Shown here: piece by piece, positions 29,070-37,151 of the stretch
How the letters are laid out: every line of letters begins with the position of its first letter
Position numbering within the stretch: the first letter of the stretch is position 1
Assembly (NCBI GenBank): GCA_026196575.1
Contig: JAPHSX010000010.1
Location: 1-64,000, forward strand
Source of the DNA: Gammaproteobacteria bacterium
GTDB lineage: Bacteria > Pseudomonadota > Gammaproteobacteria > Thiohalomonadales > Thiohalomonadaceae
Direction: 5' to 3'
Length of the DNA stretch: 64,000 nucleotides
Program-made: the position numbers and the translations under genes
The notes under the pieces: generated by a model
The model's input: the letters and a program-made list of their open reading frames with translations, nothing else
Database searches by the model: none
What the model was told of the DNA's origin: nothing

Positions 29070-29576
29070 ATGGCACGTGTCAAGAAAGCTGCAACCAAAA
29101 AAAGTGTCGGCGTGAAGAAGGCTGTGCGTCGTGGTCGTCCGGCTGCGAAAAAAGCGGTTAAACAAGATGTGGTAAAGAGTAACGCCGCGCAGGGTGCGGC
29201 AGTGCGTCATGCCAAGGCCGTTGCAGCGCTGGCCAAAGCCCAGCTTGCAGCCAACAAGGCCAGTGATGCACTGACGGCCGCACGCGTCAGGGCAAGGACC
29301 ACCAAAACCGTTGCCGCCAAGGCTGCTGTAGTGAAGAAGGCTGAAGCTGCCGCTGTAGCCAAGGCTGCCCTTGCCGCCGCCAAATTCGAGGTAAAGATGG
29401 CGGCGGCGATGTCTACCGTGCTGGCCAAGGTGGAGGCCGCTCAGGCCAAGGCCTACAATCGGGCAGTAGCCAAGGCCGTTGCCGCTGCCGAGAAGAGAGA
29501 GGCTAGGGCCACCAAGGCCAAGGCTGCTCCGCGCAAGAAGCGTCGTGTAAAGCGTGCGGTGAAAAAGACAGCCTGA
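29070..29576 (+). CDS. Ala/Lys-rich histone H1-like DNA-binding protein
   Basis: A 168-residue highly basic protein made almost entirely of Ala, Lys, Val and Arg. It begins VKKAATKKSVGVKKAV and ends KKRRVKRAVKKTA, flanking a central alanine-rich helical region (about 40-140). This composition resembles bacterial H1-like proteins (AlgP, HctB type) that coat DNA. AAGGAG precedes the ATG. It is divergent from the Lon gene across an A/T-rich region and is followed by a terminator. The function is inferred from composition only, since low-complexity sequences do not prove homology. Confidence 0.8.
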   Translation: MARVKKAATKKSVGVKKAVRRGRPAAKKAVKQDVVKSNAAQGAAVRHAKAVAALAKAQLAANKASDALTAARVRARTTKTVAAKAAVVKKAEAAAVAKAALAAAKFEVKMAAAMSTVLAKVEAAQAKAYNRAVAKAVAAAEKREARATKAKAAPRKKRRVKRAVKKTA

Positions 29577-29601
29577 TTCACGGCTCTCTTAATAAGCGCA
29601 C

Positions 29602-29630
29602 AAAAAAGGCCGTCGAGAGACGGCCTTTTT
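29602..29630. terminator. bidirectional rho-independent terminator
   Basis: GGCCGTC and GACGGCC form a stem around GAGA, flanked by six A and five T. It serves the convergent histone-like and moeA genes. Confidence 0.9.
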
Positions 29631-29647
29631 GCGCTATCGATGGCTGG

Positions 29648-30919
29648 CTACCGGAACAGCCCCTCAAATGGTTCCACCTCTACCCAATCCCCCGCCTCTA
29701 CCATTCCGCTCTCGGCGGGCAGATTAACAAAGCAGTTGGCCTGGCTCATGGAGCTGAGGATATGTGAGCCCTGATTACCGGTGGTGTGTACCCGCAGCTC
29801 GCCGTTCTCATCGGGTTTCAGGATGCCGCGCTGAAAATCCTGGCGTCCAGGACGTTTTTTCAGTCTGTCGGCGGCGCGCACCCGTAAGCGCAACGGCTGG
29901 GTGGTGCCCTCGCCGCTGAGATAACGCAGGCTGGGCAGGACGATTTGGTAGAAGGTGGCCATCACCGCAACCGGATTGCCGGGCAGGCCGAAGAAGAGGG
30001 CGTTATTGATGCTGCCGAAGGCGAGCGGTTTGCCGGGTTTCATTGCGATCTTCCAGAAGTCGACCTGGCCGAGGCGATCGAGGGTCTGTTTCACGAAATC
30101 GGCCTCGCCGACCGAGACTCCGCCGCTGGTGATGAGCACATCGGCGATGGTGGAGGCGCTTTGAAAGGCCTCGCCAATCGCCTCGGCGTCGTCGCGGATC
30201 ACCCCCATATCGATATGTTCCACGCCGCTATCACGCAGCATGCCAAAGAGGCTGTAGCGGTTGCTGTCGTAGATCTGCCCCTCGCGCGGTTGCTCGCCGA
30301 TGGAGCAGAGCTCATCGCCGGTGGAGAAGGTGGCGACACGCAGGCGGCGGCGTACCGTCACCTCGGCAATGCCGAGCGAGGCGAGCAGCCCCAGCTCCGG
30401 GGCGCGGATCTTCTGCCCCGGCATCAGCACCACGCCTCCCTTGGCGATATCCTCGCCGATGTGGCGCACATTCTCGCCGGCACGGCGGCCGCCCTCGATG
30501 GTGACCCGGTCGCCATCACGTCGCACCAGCTCCTGCATGACGACGGTGTCGGCCCCCTCGGGCACCATCGCCCCGGTCATGATGCGCACCGCCTGGCCCG
30601 GCTGCAGCCTGCCTGCATAGGGTATCCCGGCGAAGGAGCTGCCGATAACCTCCAGCGTCACCTCGCCGCTGGCGGGAAGGTCAGCGGCGAGGAGGGCGTA
30701 ACCGTCCATCGCCGAGTTGATGTAGGCGGGGACATTGAGCGGAGAGATAACGGACTCGGCGACGATGCGCCGGTGCGCATCGCGCAGTGCGCAGCGCTCA
30801 AAGCCGCTGATCGGGATAAGGGCGGCGCGAATGCGCTGCAACGCCTGGTCGACGCTCACCAACCCCTGCAGGCCGACGCTGTCGCAATCGGCCGGGATAT
30901 TTTTCTCTTCTTTACTCAT
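29648..30919 (-). CDS. moeA: molybdopterin molybdenumtransferase MoeA
   Basis: MoeA inserts molybdate into adenylylated molybdopterin, completing Mo-cofactor synthesis. The 423-residue product has the domain order of the family: PAYINSAMDGYAL near the start, the domain with GAMVPEGADTVVMQE, the MoCF-like catalytic region ITSGGVSVGEADF and GLPGNPVAVM, and the C-terminal beta-barrel. ATG 30919 overlaps mobB by eight bases, so translation is probably coupled; the open frame upstream to 31165 lies inside mobB and is rejected. Confidence 0.95.
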   Translation of the reverse strand: MSKEEKNIPADCDSVGLQGLVSVDQALQRIRAALIPISGFERCALRDAHRRIVAESVISPLNVPAYINSAMDGYALLAADLPASGEVTLEVIGSSFAGIPYAGRLQPGQAVRIMTGAMVPEGADTVVMQELVRRDGDRVTIEGGRRAGENVRHIGEDIAKGGVVLMPGQKIRAPELGLLASLGIAEVTVRRRLRVATFSTGDELCSIGEQPREGQIYDSNRYSLFGMLRDSGVEHIDMGVIRDDAEAIGEAFQSASTIADVLITSGGVSVGEADFVKQTLDRLGQVDFWKIAMKPGKPLAFGSINNALFFGLPGNPVAVMATFYQIVLPSLRYLSGEGTTQPLRLRVRAADRLKKRPGRQDFQRGILKPDENGELRVHTTGNQGSHILSSMSQANCFVNLPAESGMVEAGDWVEVEPFEGLFR

Positions 30920-31472
30920 AACGGTACCTGTTGTTGGTGGGTTTTCTCTGTTGTGCGACCCAGCCGACGACAAAGTCGGCGATGGCGGCGATGTCATTGA
31001 TATCGAGCAGCGGGATCGCGGGCTTGGTTGGGGGGGCGTTGTCACAGGCAAGGGCGATAATGTTTTTATCCTGCGGATGGAGTAGCGGCTTGCCGAGTTC
31101 ACGACGCCATAGCTCGACCTTGGGAAAGTGGGCGTGCTTGAAACCCTCGATGAGCAGCAGATCAAAACAGTCGGGGTCGAGGTGCGGCAGAAGCTCTGCC
31201 AGTTCTGGCTCGTCGCGAGGCAGGGTGTGCTCGGTGACCAGCGCCCAGCGCTTGGCGGAGGCGACCATTACCTGTGTCGCCCCTGCCTGGCGCAGGCGGT
31301 AGCTGTCCTTGCCGGGGGTGTCGATGTCAAAATCGTGATGGGCGTGTTTAATCAATGCGATGCGCAGACCGCGTGCGCGCAGTGCCGGGATCAACTGCTC
31401 CAGCAGGGTGGTCTTGCCGGTGCCGCTATAGGCGACGAAGCCGAGCAGGGGGCGGGAAAACTCAGCCAGCAC
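30912..31472 (-). CDS. mobB: molybdopterin-guanine dinucleotide biosynthesis protein MobB
   Basis: MobB is a GTP-binding protein that assists MobA in forming the guanine-dinucleotide Mo cofactor. The 186-residue product has the P-loop YSGTGKTTL near residue 15, the IKHAHHDFDIDTPGKDSYR motif, and the DLLLIEGFK segment typical of the family. The start is GTG 31472, overlapping mobA by 11 bases; no clear ribosome site is present, so coupling to mobA is likely. It overlaps moeA by eight bases. Confidence 0.93.
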   Translation of the reverse strand: MLAEFSRPLLGFVAYSGTGKTTLLEQLIPALRARGLRIALIKHAHHDFDIDTPGKDSYRLRQAGATQVMVASAKRWALVTEHTLPRDEPELAELLPHLDPDCFDLLLIEGFKHAHFPKVELWRRELGKPLLHPQDKNIIALACDNAPPTKPAIPLLDINDIAAIADFVVGWVAQQRKPTNNRYRYE

Positions 31473-32070
31473 GGTGTTGCAGCCGCTGTTGCAGTGCCGC
31501 CAGTTGTTCCGGCGTATTGATGTTCATGAAGGCCTCTGGCTGATCGGAAAAATCGGCGCTGCAGTGGGACACGCTGTAGAACCAGTCATGCACCTTGCGC
31601 CCGCCGTCGGCAAGGTAGCTGTGCAGTCCGGCCAGCAGGTGACGTTTCACCAGCAGCACCACCGGATGGAGGCGCTCGCCGTCGGTTACGGTGCAGGCAT
31701 CGGCGCCCTCCTGCTCCATTGTCCGCAGCATCCGTGCAACCAGATCCAGAGGCAGCAGTGGGGCGTCGCAGGGGACGCTGAGCAGATAGTCACTGTTGCT
31801 CTGCTCCAGTGCACTCACCACGCCGGCCAGTGGCCCCAGGCCACCGCTAAGGGTGTCTGTAATCAGCGGATAACCGAACTGCGCATAGTTGCTCTGGCTG
31901 CGATTGCAGTTGAGCAACAGGGAGGGGGATTGCGGGAGAAGGCGTTCAATGACGTGCGCGATTAGCGGCTTGCCATTGAGTTCAATCAGCCCCTTGTCCT
32001 CACCGCCCATGCGCCGTGCGGCGCCGCCCGCGAGAATGACTGTGGTAATGCTGGGTTGAGATTGTTGCAT
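31462..32070 (-). CDS. mobA: molybdenum cofactor guanylyltransferase MobA
   Basis: MobA attaches GMP from GTP to Mo-molybdopterin, giving the cofactor used by the DMSO-reductase enzyme family. The 202-residue product has the nucleotidyltransferase start ILAGGAARRMGGEDKG, the LSVPCDAPLLP metal loop, and a C-terminal MNINTPEQLAAL. GAGGCGCC precedes ATG 32070. It is the first gene of the mobA-mobB-moeA operon, which implies that the cell makes a molybdoenzyme of the nitrate/DMSO-reductase type. Confidence 0.94.
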   Translation of the reverse strand: MQQSQPSITTVILAGGAARRMGGEDKGLIELNGKPLIAHVIERLLPQSPSLLLNCNRSQSNYAQFGYPLITDTLSGGLGPLAGVVSALEQSNSDYLLSVPCDAPLLPLDLVARMLRTMEQEGADACTVTDGERLHPVVLLVKRHLLAGLHSYLADGGRKVHDWFYSVSHCSADFSDQPEAFMNINTPEQLAALQQRLQHRAG

Positions 32071-32261
32071 GGCGCCTCGAATTGCTTGAAGTGACCGGTG
32101 TTCGAGGGCTGCGATTCTACCATGGCTGTGCGGCGCGTGTTGCTACCCCTTGTGGGGTAAGCGCGTGCCGGGCGATGGTGACACGATGATGGTCGGCCTT
32201 GGCATTGAAGTGAAACAACCCTATGATTGAGGCAGGTGGTTATCAAGCAGGGGGTGCACTG

Positions 32262-32489
32262 ATGGAAGTAAAGACCGCATTTGGCAGCGCGATTTCCGGC
32301 ATGCAGCGTGGTATGCAGGGGTTGGAGCGTAACGCCGACGAGATCGCCAGGGCCTCCACGGGGGAGGGTCGTGATATTGCACAGCCACTGGTCGAGAGTC
32401 ATATCAACCAGCTGCAGGTTGAGGCCAGTGCCAGGATGGCAAGTACCCTGGACGACACCATCGGTTCACTGCTGGATGAGATGGCGTGA
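32262..32489 (+). CDS. short protein resembling the ends of flagellar rod proteins
   Basis: A 75-residue protein, MEVKTAFGSAISGMQRGMQG at its start, with a helical N-terminal half resembling the flagellar rod/hook N-terminal motif and a C-terminal helix (SARMASTLDDTIGSLLDEM) resembling their C-terminal motif. The usual middle domain is missing. A GGGGGTG run lies about seven bases before ATG 32262. It stands alone, with no flagellar gene nearby. Similar short proteins are common in gammaproteobacteria with unknown role. I rely on pattern only. Confidence 0.6.
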   Translation: MEVKTAFGSAISGMQRGMQGLERNADEIARASTGEGRDIAQPLVESHINQLQVEASARMASTLDDTIGSLLDEMA

Positions 32490-32603
32490 CCATCTGTTGA
32501 TCTCCCGGCCAAACCGCTGAGGGCACAGGGTGCGCTGCCTCAGCGTGCTCACCGTTATATCCCACATTCTCGATACACCCTTCCGCATAACTCTCCAACC
32601 GCG

Positions 32604-33695
32604 TCAGCCTTTGCCATGCGCCTCACGGGCGGCGTCCTGCCGGCCAACTGCCCACTCAATGTGTTCAGCCACCAGCGCCGAGGGGTGTGTTTGCTGACGT
32701 TGTAGCGCTTCGACAATGGCGCTGTCGTATGGCGCATTGCCCATGGCCACGGCGATATTGCGCTGCCACGCCTCATGGCCGATGCGGCGGATCGCCGAGC
32801 CTTCGGTATTGTGCAAAAAGGTCGCCTCGTCCCATGCGAGGAGCTCGACCAGGCTGCTGTGGTCGAGGTGGTGGCGCGGCAGAAAATCGGCTTGTGCGGT
32901 GAGGGTGGCAAAGCGGTTCCATGGGCAGGCGAGCTGGCAGTCGTCACAGCCGTAGATGCGGTTGCCGATGAGCGGGCGCAGCGCCAGCGGGATCGCCCCC
33001 TTGTGTTCGATGGTGAGGTAGGAGATGCAGCGGCGGGCATCAACCACGTAGGGCTCCACGATGGCGGCGGTGGGGCAGATATCGATGCAGGCGCTGCAAC
33101 GGCCACAGTGCGCCTCGACCGGGGTGGTGGCAGGGAGCGGCAGGGTGGTGTAGATCTCGCCCAGAAAGAACCAGGAGCCGGCCTCGCGGCAGAGAACCAT
33201 GGAGTGTTTACCGACCCACCCCAGCCCCGCCTGTTGCGCCAGTGGCTTCTCCAGTACCGGGGCGCTGTCGACAAATACCCGATAGCCGAATTCGCCGATC
33301 TCGTCAGTTATTCGATGCGCCAGCTGTTGCAGCCGCTTGCGCATCATCTTGTGGTAGTCGCGCCCCAGGGCGTAGCGCGAGACGTAGCCCCTGCGGCCGT
33401 CCTCCAGGGTGGTGATGGCCTGCGCCATCGATTCGGGCAGGTAGGCCATGCGTACGCTGATCACGCTCAGGGTGCCCGGCTCCAGCTCCGCGGGGCGGCT
33501 GCGTTTGGTGCCGTGGTGCGCCATGTAGCCCATCTCGCCGTGATAACCCTGTGCCAGCCAGCGATTGAGTGCCGCCTCGGCCGCATCGAGTGAGACACCG
33601 CTCACCCCCAGCTGCGAGAAGCCGAGCTCCTCGCCCCAGCGGTGAATTTGGTCGAGCAGTTGAGTGGTATCGAAATGGTTCTGTGTGGGGCGCAT
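32604..33695 (-). CDS. queG: epoxyqueuosine reductase
   Basis: QueG reduces epoxyqueuosine to queuosine in tRNA using cobalamin and two 4Fe-4S clusters. The product of about 363 residues has the B12-domain pattern YVSRYALGRDYHKMMRKRL, the first cluster motif CGRCSACIDICP and a second cysteine set in CDDCQLACPWN. I use ATG 33695 (MRPTQNHF). An alternative ATG at 33716 has AGGGTAA upstream and would overlap the start codon of the divergent nnr gene by two bases. Confidence 0.95.
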   Translation of the reverse strand: MRPTQNHFDTTQLLDQIHRWGEELGFSQLGVSGVSLDAAEAALNRWLAQGYHGEMGYMAHHGTKRSRPAELEPGTLSVISVRMAYLPESMAQAITTLEDGRRGYVSRYALGRDYHKMMRKRLQQLAHRITDEIGEFGYRVFVDSAPVLEKPLAQQAGLGWVGKHSMVLCREAGSWFFLGEIYTTLPLPATTPVEAHCGRCSACIDICPTAAIVEPYVVDARRCISYLTIEHKGAIPLALRPLIGNRIYGCDDCQLACPWNRFATLTAQADFLPRHHLDHSSLVELLAWDEATFLHNTEGSAIRRIGHEAWQRNIAVAMGNAPYDSAIVEALQRQQTHPSALVAEHIEWAVGRQDAAREAHGKG

Positions 33696-33714
33696 TACCG
33701 ATATGATACCTGCC

Positions 33715-35193
33715 ATGACGAAATTACCCTATGCCCTCTACCGGGCCGCACAGCTGCGCGAGCTGGATCGCCTCGCGATCGACTATTACGGTATCTCCGG
33801 CAACACGCTGATGGGTGCCGCCGGGCAGGCGCTGTTTGACGAGATCCGGCGCAGCTTTCCGCGTGCCCGCAGCCTTGCCTTTCTATGCGGTGGTGGCAAT
33901 AACGGTGGCGATGGCTATGTGACCGCGCGGCTGGCACGCCAGGCGGGGTTCACCGTAGAGCTGCACCATCTGGTCGACCCGGGCGAGCTGCAGGGCGAGG
34001 CGCGTCATGCCTGTGACGAGGCAATCGCCGCCGGGGTCTCGATGATCAACTACGACGGCCAGGCACTGGATGGCTTTGACCTTATCGTCGATGCGCTGCT
34101 GGGCACCGGTCTCAATGCCCCGGTGGAGGGGGTGTGGCGCGAGGCGATCGAGGCGATCAACGCCGCGGCCACGCCGGTGATTGCCGCCGATATTCCCTCC
34201 GGACTGCATGCCGATAATGGCCGGGTGATGGGGGCGGCGGTGCGCGCCGATGTCACCGTCTGCTTTGTTGGGCTGAAGCGTGGCATGTTTACCGCCGCCG
34301 GCCCGGATCACTGCGGCAAACTTCGCCTTGCCACGCTGGGCCTGCCGCATGAGGTCTATAAACACCTCCCAGCCTGTGCCGAGCGGCTCGACTACGAGGC
34401 GGTGCGCCCGCTGCTGGTCAGGCGCGCGCGCAACAGCCACAAGGGTGATTTTGGCCATCTGCTGGTGATTGGCGGCGATCACGGCATGAGCGGGGCGGTA
34501 CGCCTGGCCGCCGAGGCAGCAGCGCGTTGTGGTGCCGGCCTGGTGAGCGTGGCGACCCGCGCTGTGCACGTGGCGGCCATTACCGCCGTCCGCCCCGAGT
34601 TGATGTGCCACGGCGTGGAGCAGGCGAGTGAGCTTGCTCCGCTGTTGCGGCGTGCCACGGTGGTGGTGATTGGCCCCGGCCTGGGGCAGCAGGGGTGGGG
34701 GCGCGCCCTGTTGTCGCGGGTGCTCGATTGTGCCCTGCCGCTGGTGGTCGATGCCGATGCCCTCAATCTGCTCGCGGTGCAGCCCTACTTCCACGATAAG
34801 TGGGTGCTTACCCCGCACCCCGGTGAGGCGGCGCGACTGCTCGGTTGTACCGCCGATGAGGTGCAGCAGGAGCGCTTCAGTAGTGCCGCCTCCATCGCCG
34901 CCAGTTACGGTGGCGTGGTGGTGTTGAAGGGTGCCGGCAGTGTGGTCGAGGCACTGGGCGGTGCGCCTGCCGTCTGTGATGCGGGCAATCCCGGGATGGC
35001 CAGCGGCGGCATGGGGGATCTGCTCGGCGGCGTGATTGGCGCCCTTATCGCGCAGGGGCTGGGGCTGGAGCAGGCGGCCCGCGCCGGGGTGACGCTGCAC
35101 GCCGAGGCGGCGGATCGCGCGGCGGCCGAGGGCGAGCGCGGTCTGCTCGCCAGTGACCTGCTCTCACCGCTGCGTAGTTTGTGCAATCCCTGA
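33715..35193 (+). CDS. nnr: bifunctional NAD(P)H-hydrate epimerase / ADP-dependent dehydratase
   Basis: This enzyme repairs hydrated NADH and NADPH. The product of about 492 residues has the YjeF-N epimerase domain (GGGNNGGDGYVTARL and ADIPSGLHADNGRV) and the C-terminal ribokinase-like dehydratase domain (LTPHPGEAARLLG and NPGMASGGMGDLLGG). It sits before tsaE, a gene order widespread in gammaproteobacteria. ATG 33715 gives the usual N-terminus; an in-frame ATG at 33703 follows GGGGCG at a workable distance and is an alternative. The region also holds the divergent queG start. Confidence 0.96.
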   Translation: MTKLPYALYRAAQLRELDRLAIDYYGISGNTLMGAAGQALFDEIRRSFPRARSLAFLCGGGNNGGDGYVTARLARQAGFTVELHHLVDPGELQGEARHACDEAIAAGVSMINYDGQALDGFDLIVDALLGTGLNAPVEGVWREAIEAINAAATPVIAADIPSGLHADNGRVMGAAVRADVTVCFVGLKRGMFTAAGPDHCGKLRLATLGLPHEVYKHLPACAERLDYEAVRPLLVRRARNSHKGDFGHLLVIGGDHGMSGAVRLAAEAAARCGAGLVSVATRAVHVAAITAVRPELMCHGVEQASELAPLLRRATVVVIGPGLGQQGWGRALLSRVLDCALPLVVDADALNLLAVQPYFHDKWVLTPHPGEAARLLGCTADEVQQERFSSAASIAASYGGVVVLKGAGSVVEALGGAPAVCDAGNPGMASGGMGDLLGGVIGALIAQGLGLEQAARAGVTLHAEAADRAAAEGERGLLASDLLSPLRSLCNP

Positions 35194-35199
35194 GCCGCG

Positions 35200-35667
35200 A
35201 TGAAACTCCCTCTGCTGTTTCTCCCCGATAGTGAGGCAATGGAGTCCCTTGGGGCCCGCCTTGCCGCCTGTACCACGGGTGGCGAGTCGCTCTATCTTTA
35301 TGGCGATCTGGGGGCGGGCAAGACCACACTGGTGCGGGGTTTTCTGCGTGCCCTCGGTCATCAGGGGGCGGTAAAAAGCCCTACCTACACCCTGGTCGAG
35401 CCCTATGAGCTGGGGCGGCGCCGTCTCTACCACTTCGATCTCTACCGCCTTGGTGAGCCGGAGGAGCTGGAGTATATGGGGATCCGTGACTACCTCGACG
35501 GCGAGGCGGTGCTGTTGGTGGAGTGGCCGCAGCGGGGGGCGGGGGTGTTGCCCGCTGCCGACCTTGAGATCACCATCGATTACGTTGACGGTGGTCGCCA
35601 GCTCCTTCTGGGCAGCCACACCGCGAGGGGGGAGAGGGTGCTGCGCTGCATCGCGGAGAATGGATAG
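35200..35667 (+). CDS. tsaE: tRNA threonylcarbamoyladenosine biosynthesis ATPase TsaE
   Basis: TsaE is the ATPase that works with TsaB-TsaD to make t6A37 in tRNAs reading ANN codons. The 155-residue product has the P-loop [13 protein letters not shown], the [13 protein letters not shown] motif, YHFDLYRL and the VEWPQRG segment, all typical. It starts six bases after the nnr stop, so the two are probably co-transcribed. A run of A/T-rich DNA follows, containing the promoter region of the amidase gene. Confidence 0.96.
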   Translation: MKLPLLFLPDSEAMESLGARLAACTTGGESLYLYGDLGAGKTTLVRGFLRALGHQGAVKSPTYTLVEPYELGRRRLYHFDLYRLGEPEELEYMGIRDYLDGEAVLLVEWPQRGAGVLPAADLEITIDYVDGGRQLLLGSHTARGERVLRCIAENG

Positions 35668-35707
35668 TGACTTGATTTTTCTGATATTTCCTTTAAAGTT
35701 AGAATCA

Positions 35708-35739
35708 TAAGCTATAATTTATAGCAATATGATAGCTTA
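35708..35739. promoter_or_regulatory. nested AT-rich palindromes before the amidase gene
   Basis: GCTATAA-T-TTATAGC (35711-35725) is a perfect palindrome containing TATAAT (35713-35718). TAAGCTAT (35708-35715) also pairs perfectly with ATAGCTTA (35732-35739). The two alternative pairings share one arm. It resembles an operator overlapping a -10 element. Confidence 0.45.
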
Positions 35740-35790
35740 ACTTATTGAATAATAAAGAGAAGCATTGCTTTTCGATGGTGGGTGGAGCAG

Positions 35791-37107
35791 ATGGTACGGT
35801 CAGGATATCGCCTTATTGCATTGCTGATTCTCTCTATTGGCGCGCCCGTCTGGGCCAGCGGCACCATAGATGGCCTGCGTATGTGGCCCGCCCCTGACCA
35901 TACCCGCCTGGTTTTCGATACCAGCGGACCGGTCGAGCACTCGCTGTTCACGCTGAAGAACCCTGACCGCCTGGTGATTGATATCAAGAATGTCCGCCTT
36001 GCCACCGGGATCAACCATCTCGACCTCTCCCAGAGCCTGCTCTCCGGTATGCGCAGCGCACAGCGTGGCGGCAAGGATCTGCGGGTGGTGCTGGATCTGA
36101 AGGGGGCGGTGCAGCCCAAGAGTTTCGCCCTGCACCCCAATGAGGAGTATGGTCACCGCCTGGTGATCGATCTGCAAGACAGTACGCTAACGCCGACCTT
36201 GACTCAAACCACCATCAAGAGCCTCTCCAGTAAACAGAAGGCGCGGGAGGTGGTGATTGCCATCGACGCCGGTCACGGTGGTGAGGATCCCGGCGCCATC
36301 GGCCCCAACGGTGTCAGGGAGAAGGATGTGGTGCTGGCCATCGCCCGCAGGTTGAAGGGGCTGGTGGATAACGAGCCGGGAATGCGTGCGGTGATGATTC
36401 GTGACGGTGACTACTTCATCTCGCTGAAAAAGCGCGTCAAGCTGGCGCGTGAAGTGCATCAGGCCGATTTCTTTATCTCGATTCATGCCGACTCGTTCAG
36501 GGATCGGCGCGCCTACGGCTCCTCGGTCTACACCCTCTCACCCAACGGTGCCTCCAGTGAGCAGGCACGGCTGCTGGCCGAGAAGGAGAACGCCTCCGAC
36601 CTTATCGGCGGGGTCAGCCTCGACGGCAAGGATGACCTGCTCGCCTCGGTGCTGCTCGATCTCTCGCAGACCGCTACCCTTGAGATGAGTGGCGATGTCG
36701 CCTCACGGGTACTCAGCGGGCTGAAAGGGGTGGGCAAGTTGCACAAGCGCAGGGTTGAGCAAGCGGCGTTCCGTGTACTCAAATCACCCGATCTCCCATC
36801 GATCCTGGTCGAAACCGCCTTTATCTCCAACCCCACCGAGGAGCGCAAGCTGCAAAATGGGGCCCATCAACAGAAGCTGGCGCAGGCGATGATGAGCGGC
36901 GTGCGTGACTACTTCACGCAAAATCCGCCTCCCGGCACCATCCTCGCGATGAACAAAAAACGCGAGCATGTCATTAGCCACGGCGATACCCTCTCCGAGA
37001 TCGCGCGCCACTACCAGATCAGCCTCGACACCCTGCGCAGTGCCAACAATTTGCGTGATAACAGCCTGCGCATCGGGCAGGTCCTGCGGATCCCCACAGA
37101 CAGTTAA
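35791..37107 (+). CDS. N-acetylmuramoyl-L-alanine amidase, AmiC type with AMIN and LysM
   Basis: A periplasmic zinc amidase that cuts the peptide from N-acetylmuramic acid during daughter-cell separation. The product of about 438 residues has a signal peptide (ending near VWAS), an AMIN targeting domain (about 25-125), an Amidase_3 domain with DAGHGGEDPGA, the Glu in GVREKDVVL, ISIHADSF and VETAFISN, and a C-terminal LysM domain (HVISHGDTLSEIARHYQIS). It follows tsaE and precedes mutL, a widespread gammaproteobacterial order. ATG 35791 is close behind GGAG; GTG 35782 is an alternative. Confidence 0.95.
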   Translation: MVRSGYRLIALLILSIGAPVWASGTIDGLRMWPAPDHTRLVFDTSGPVEHSLFTLKNPDRLVIDIKNVRLATGINHLDLSQSLLSGMRSAQRGGKDLRVVLDLKGAVQPKSFALHPNEEYGHRLVIDLQDSTLTPTLTQTTIKSLSSKQKAREVVIAIDAGHGGEDPGAIGPNGVREKDVVLAIARRLKGLVDNEPGMRAVMIRDGDYFISLKKRVKLAREVHQADFFISIHADSFRDRRAYGSSVYTLSPNGASSEQARLLAEKENASDLIGGVSLDGKDDLLASVLLDLSQTATLEMSGDVASRVLSGLKGVGKLHKRRVEQAAFRVLKSPDLPSILVETAFISNPTEERKLQNGAHQQKLAQAMMSGVRDYFTQNPPPGTILAMNKKREHVISHGDTLSEIARHYQISLDTLRSANNLRDNSLRIGQVLRIPTDS

Positions 37108-37151
37108 GACACGGCTTTTTCTCCCCTGCTGTTTCCTTTAAGCTGCGGGGT

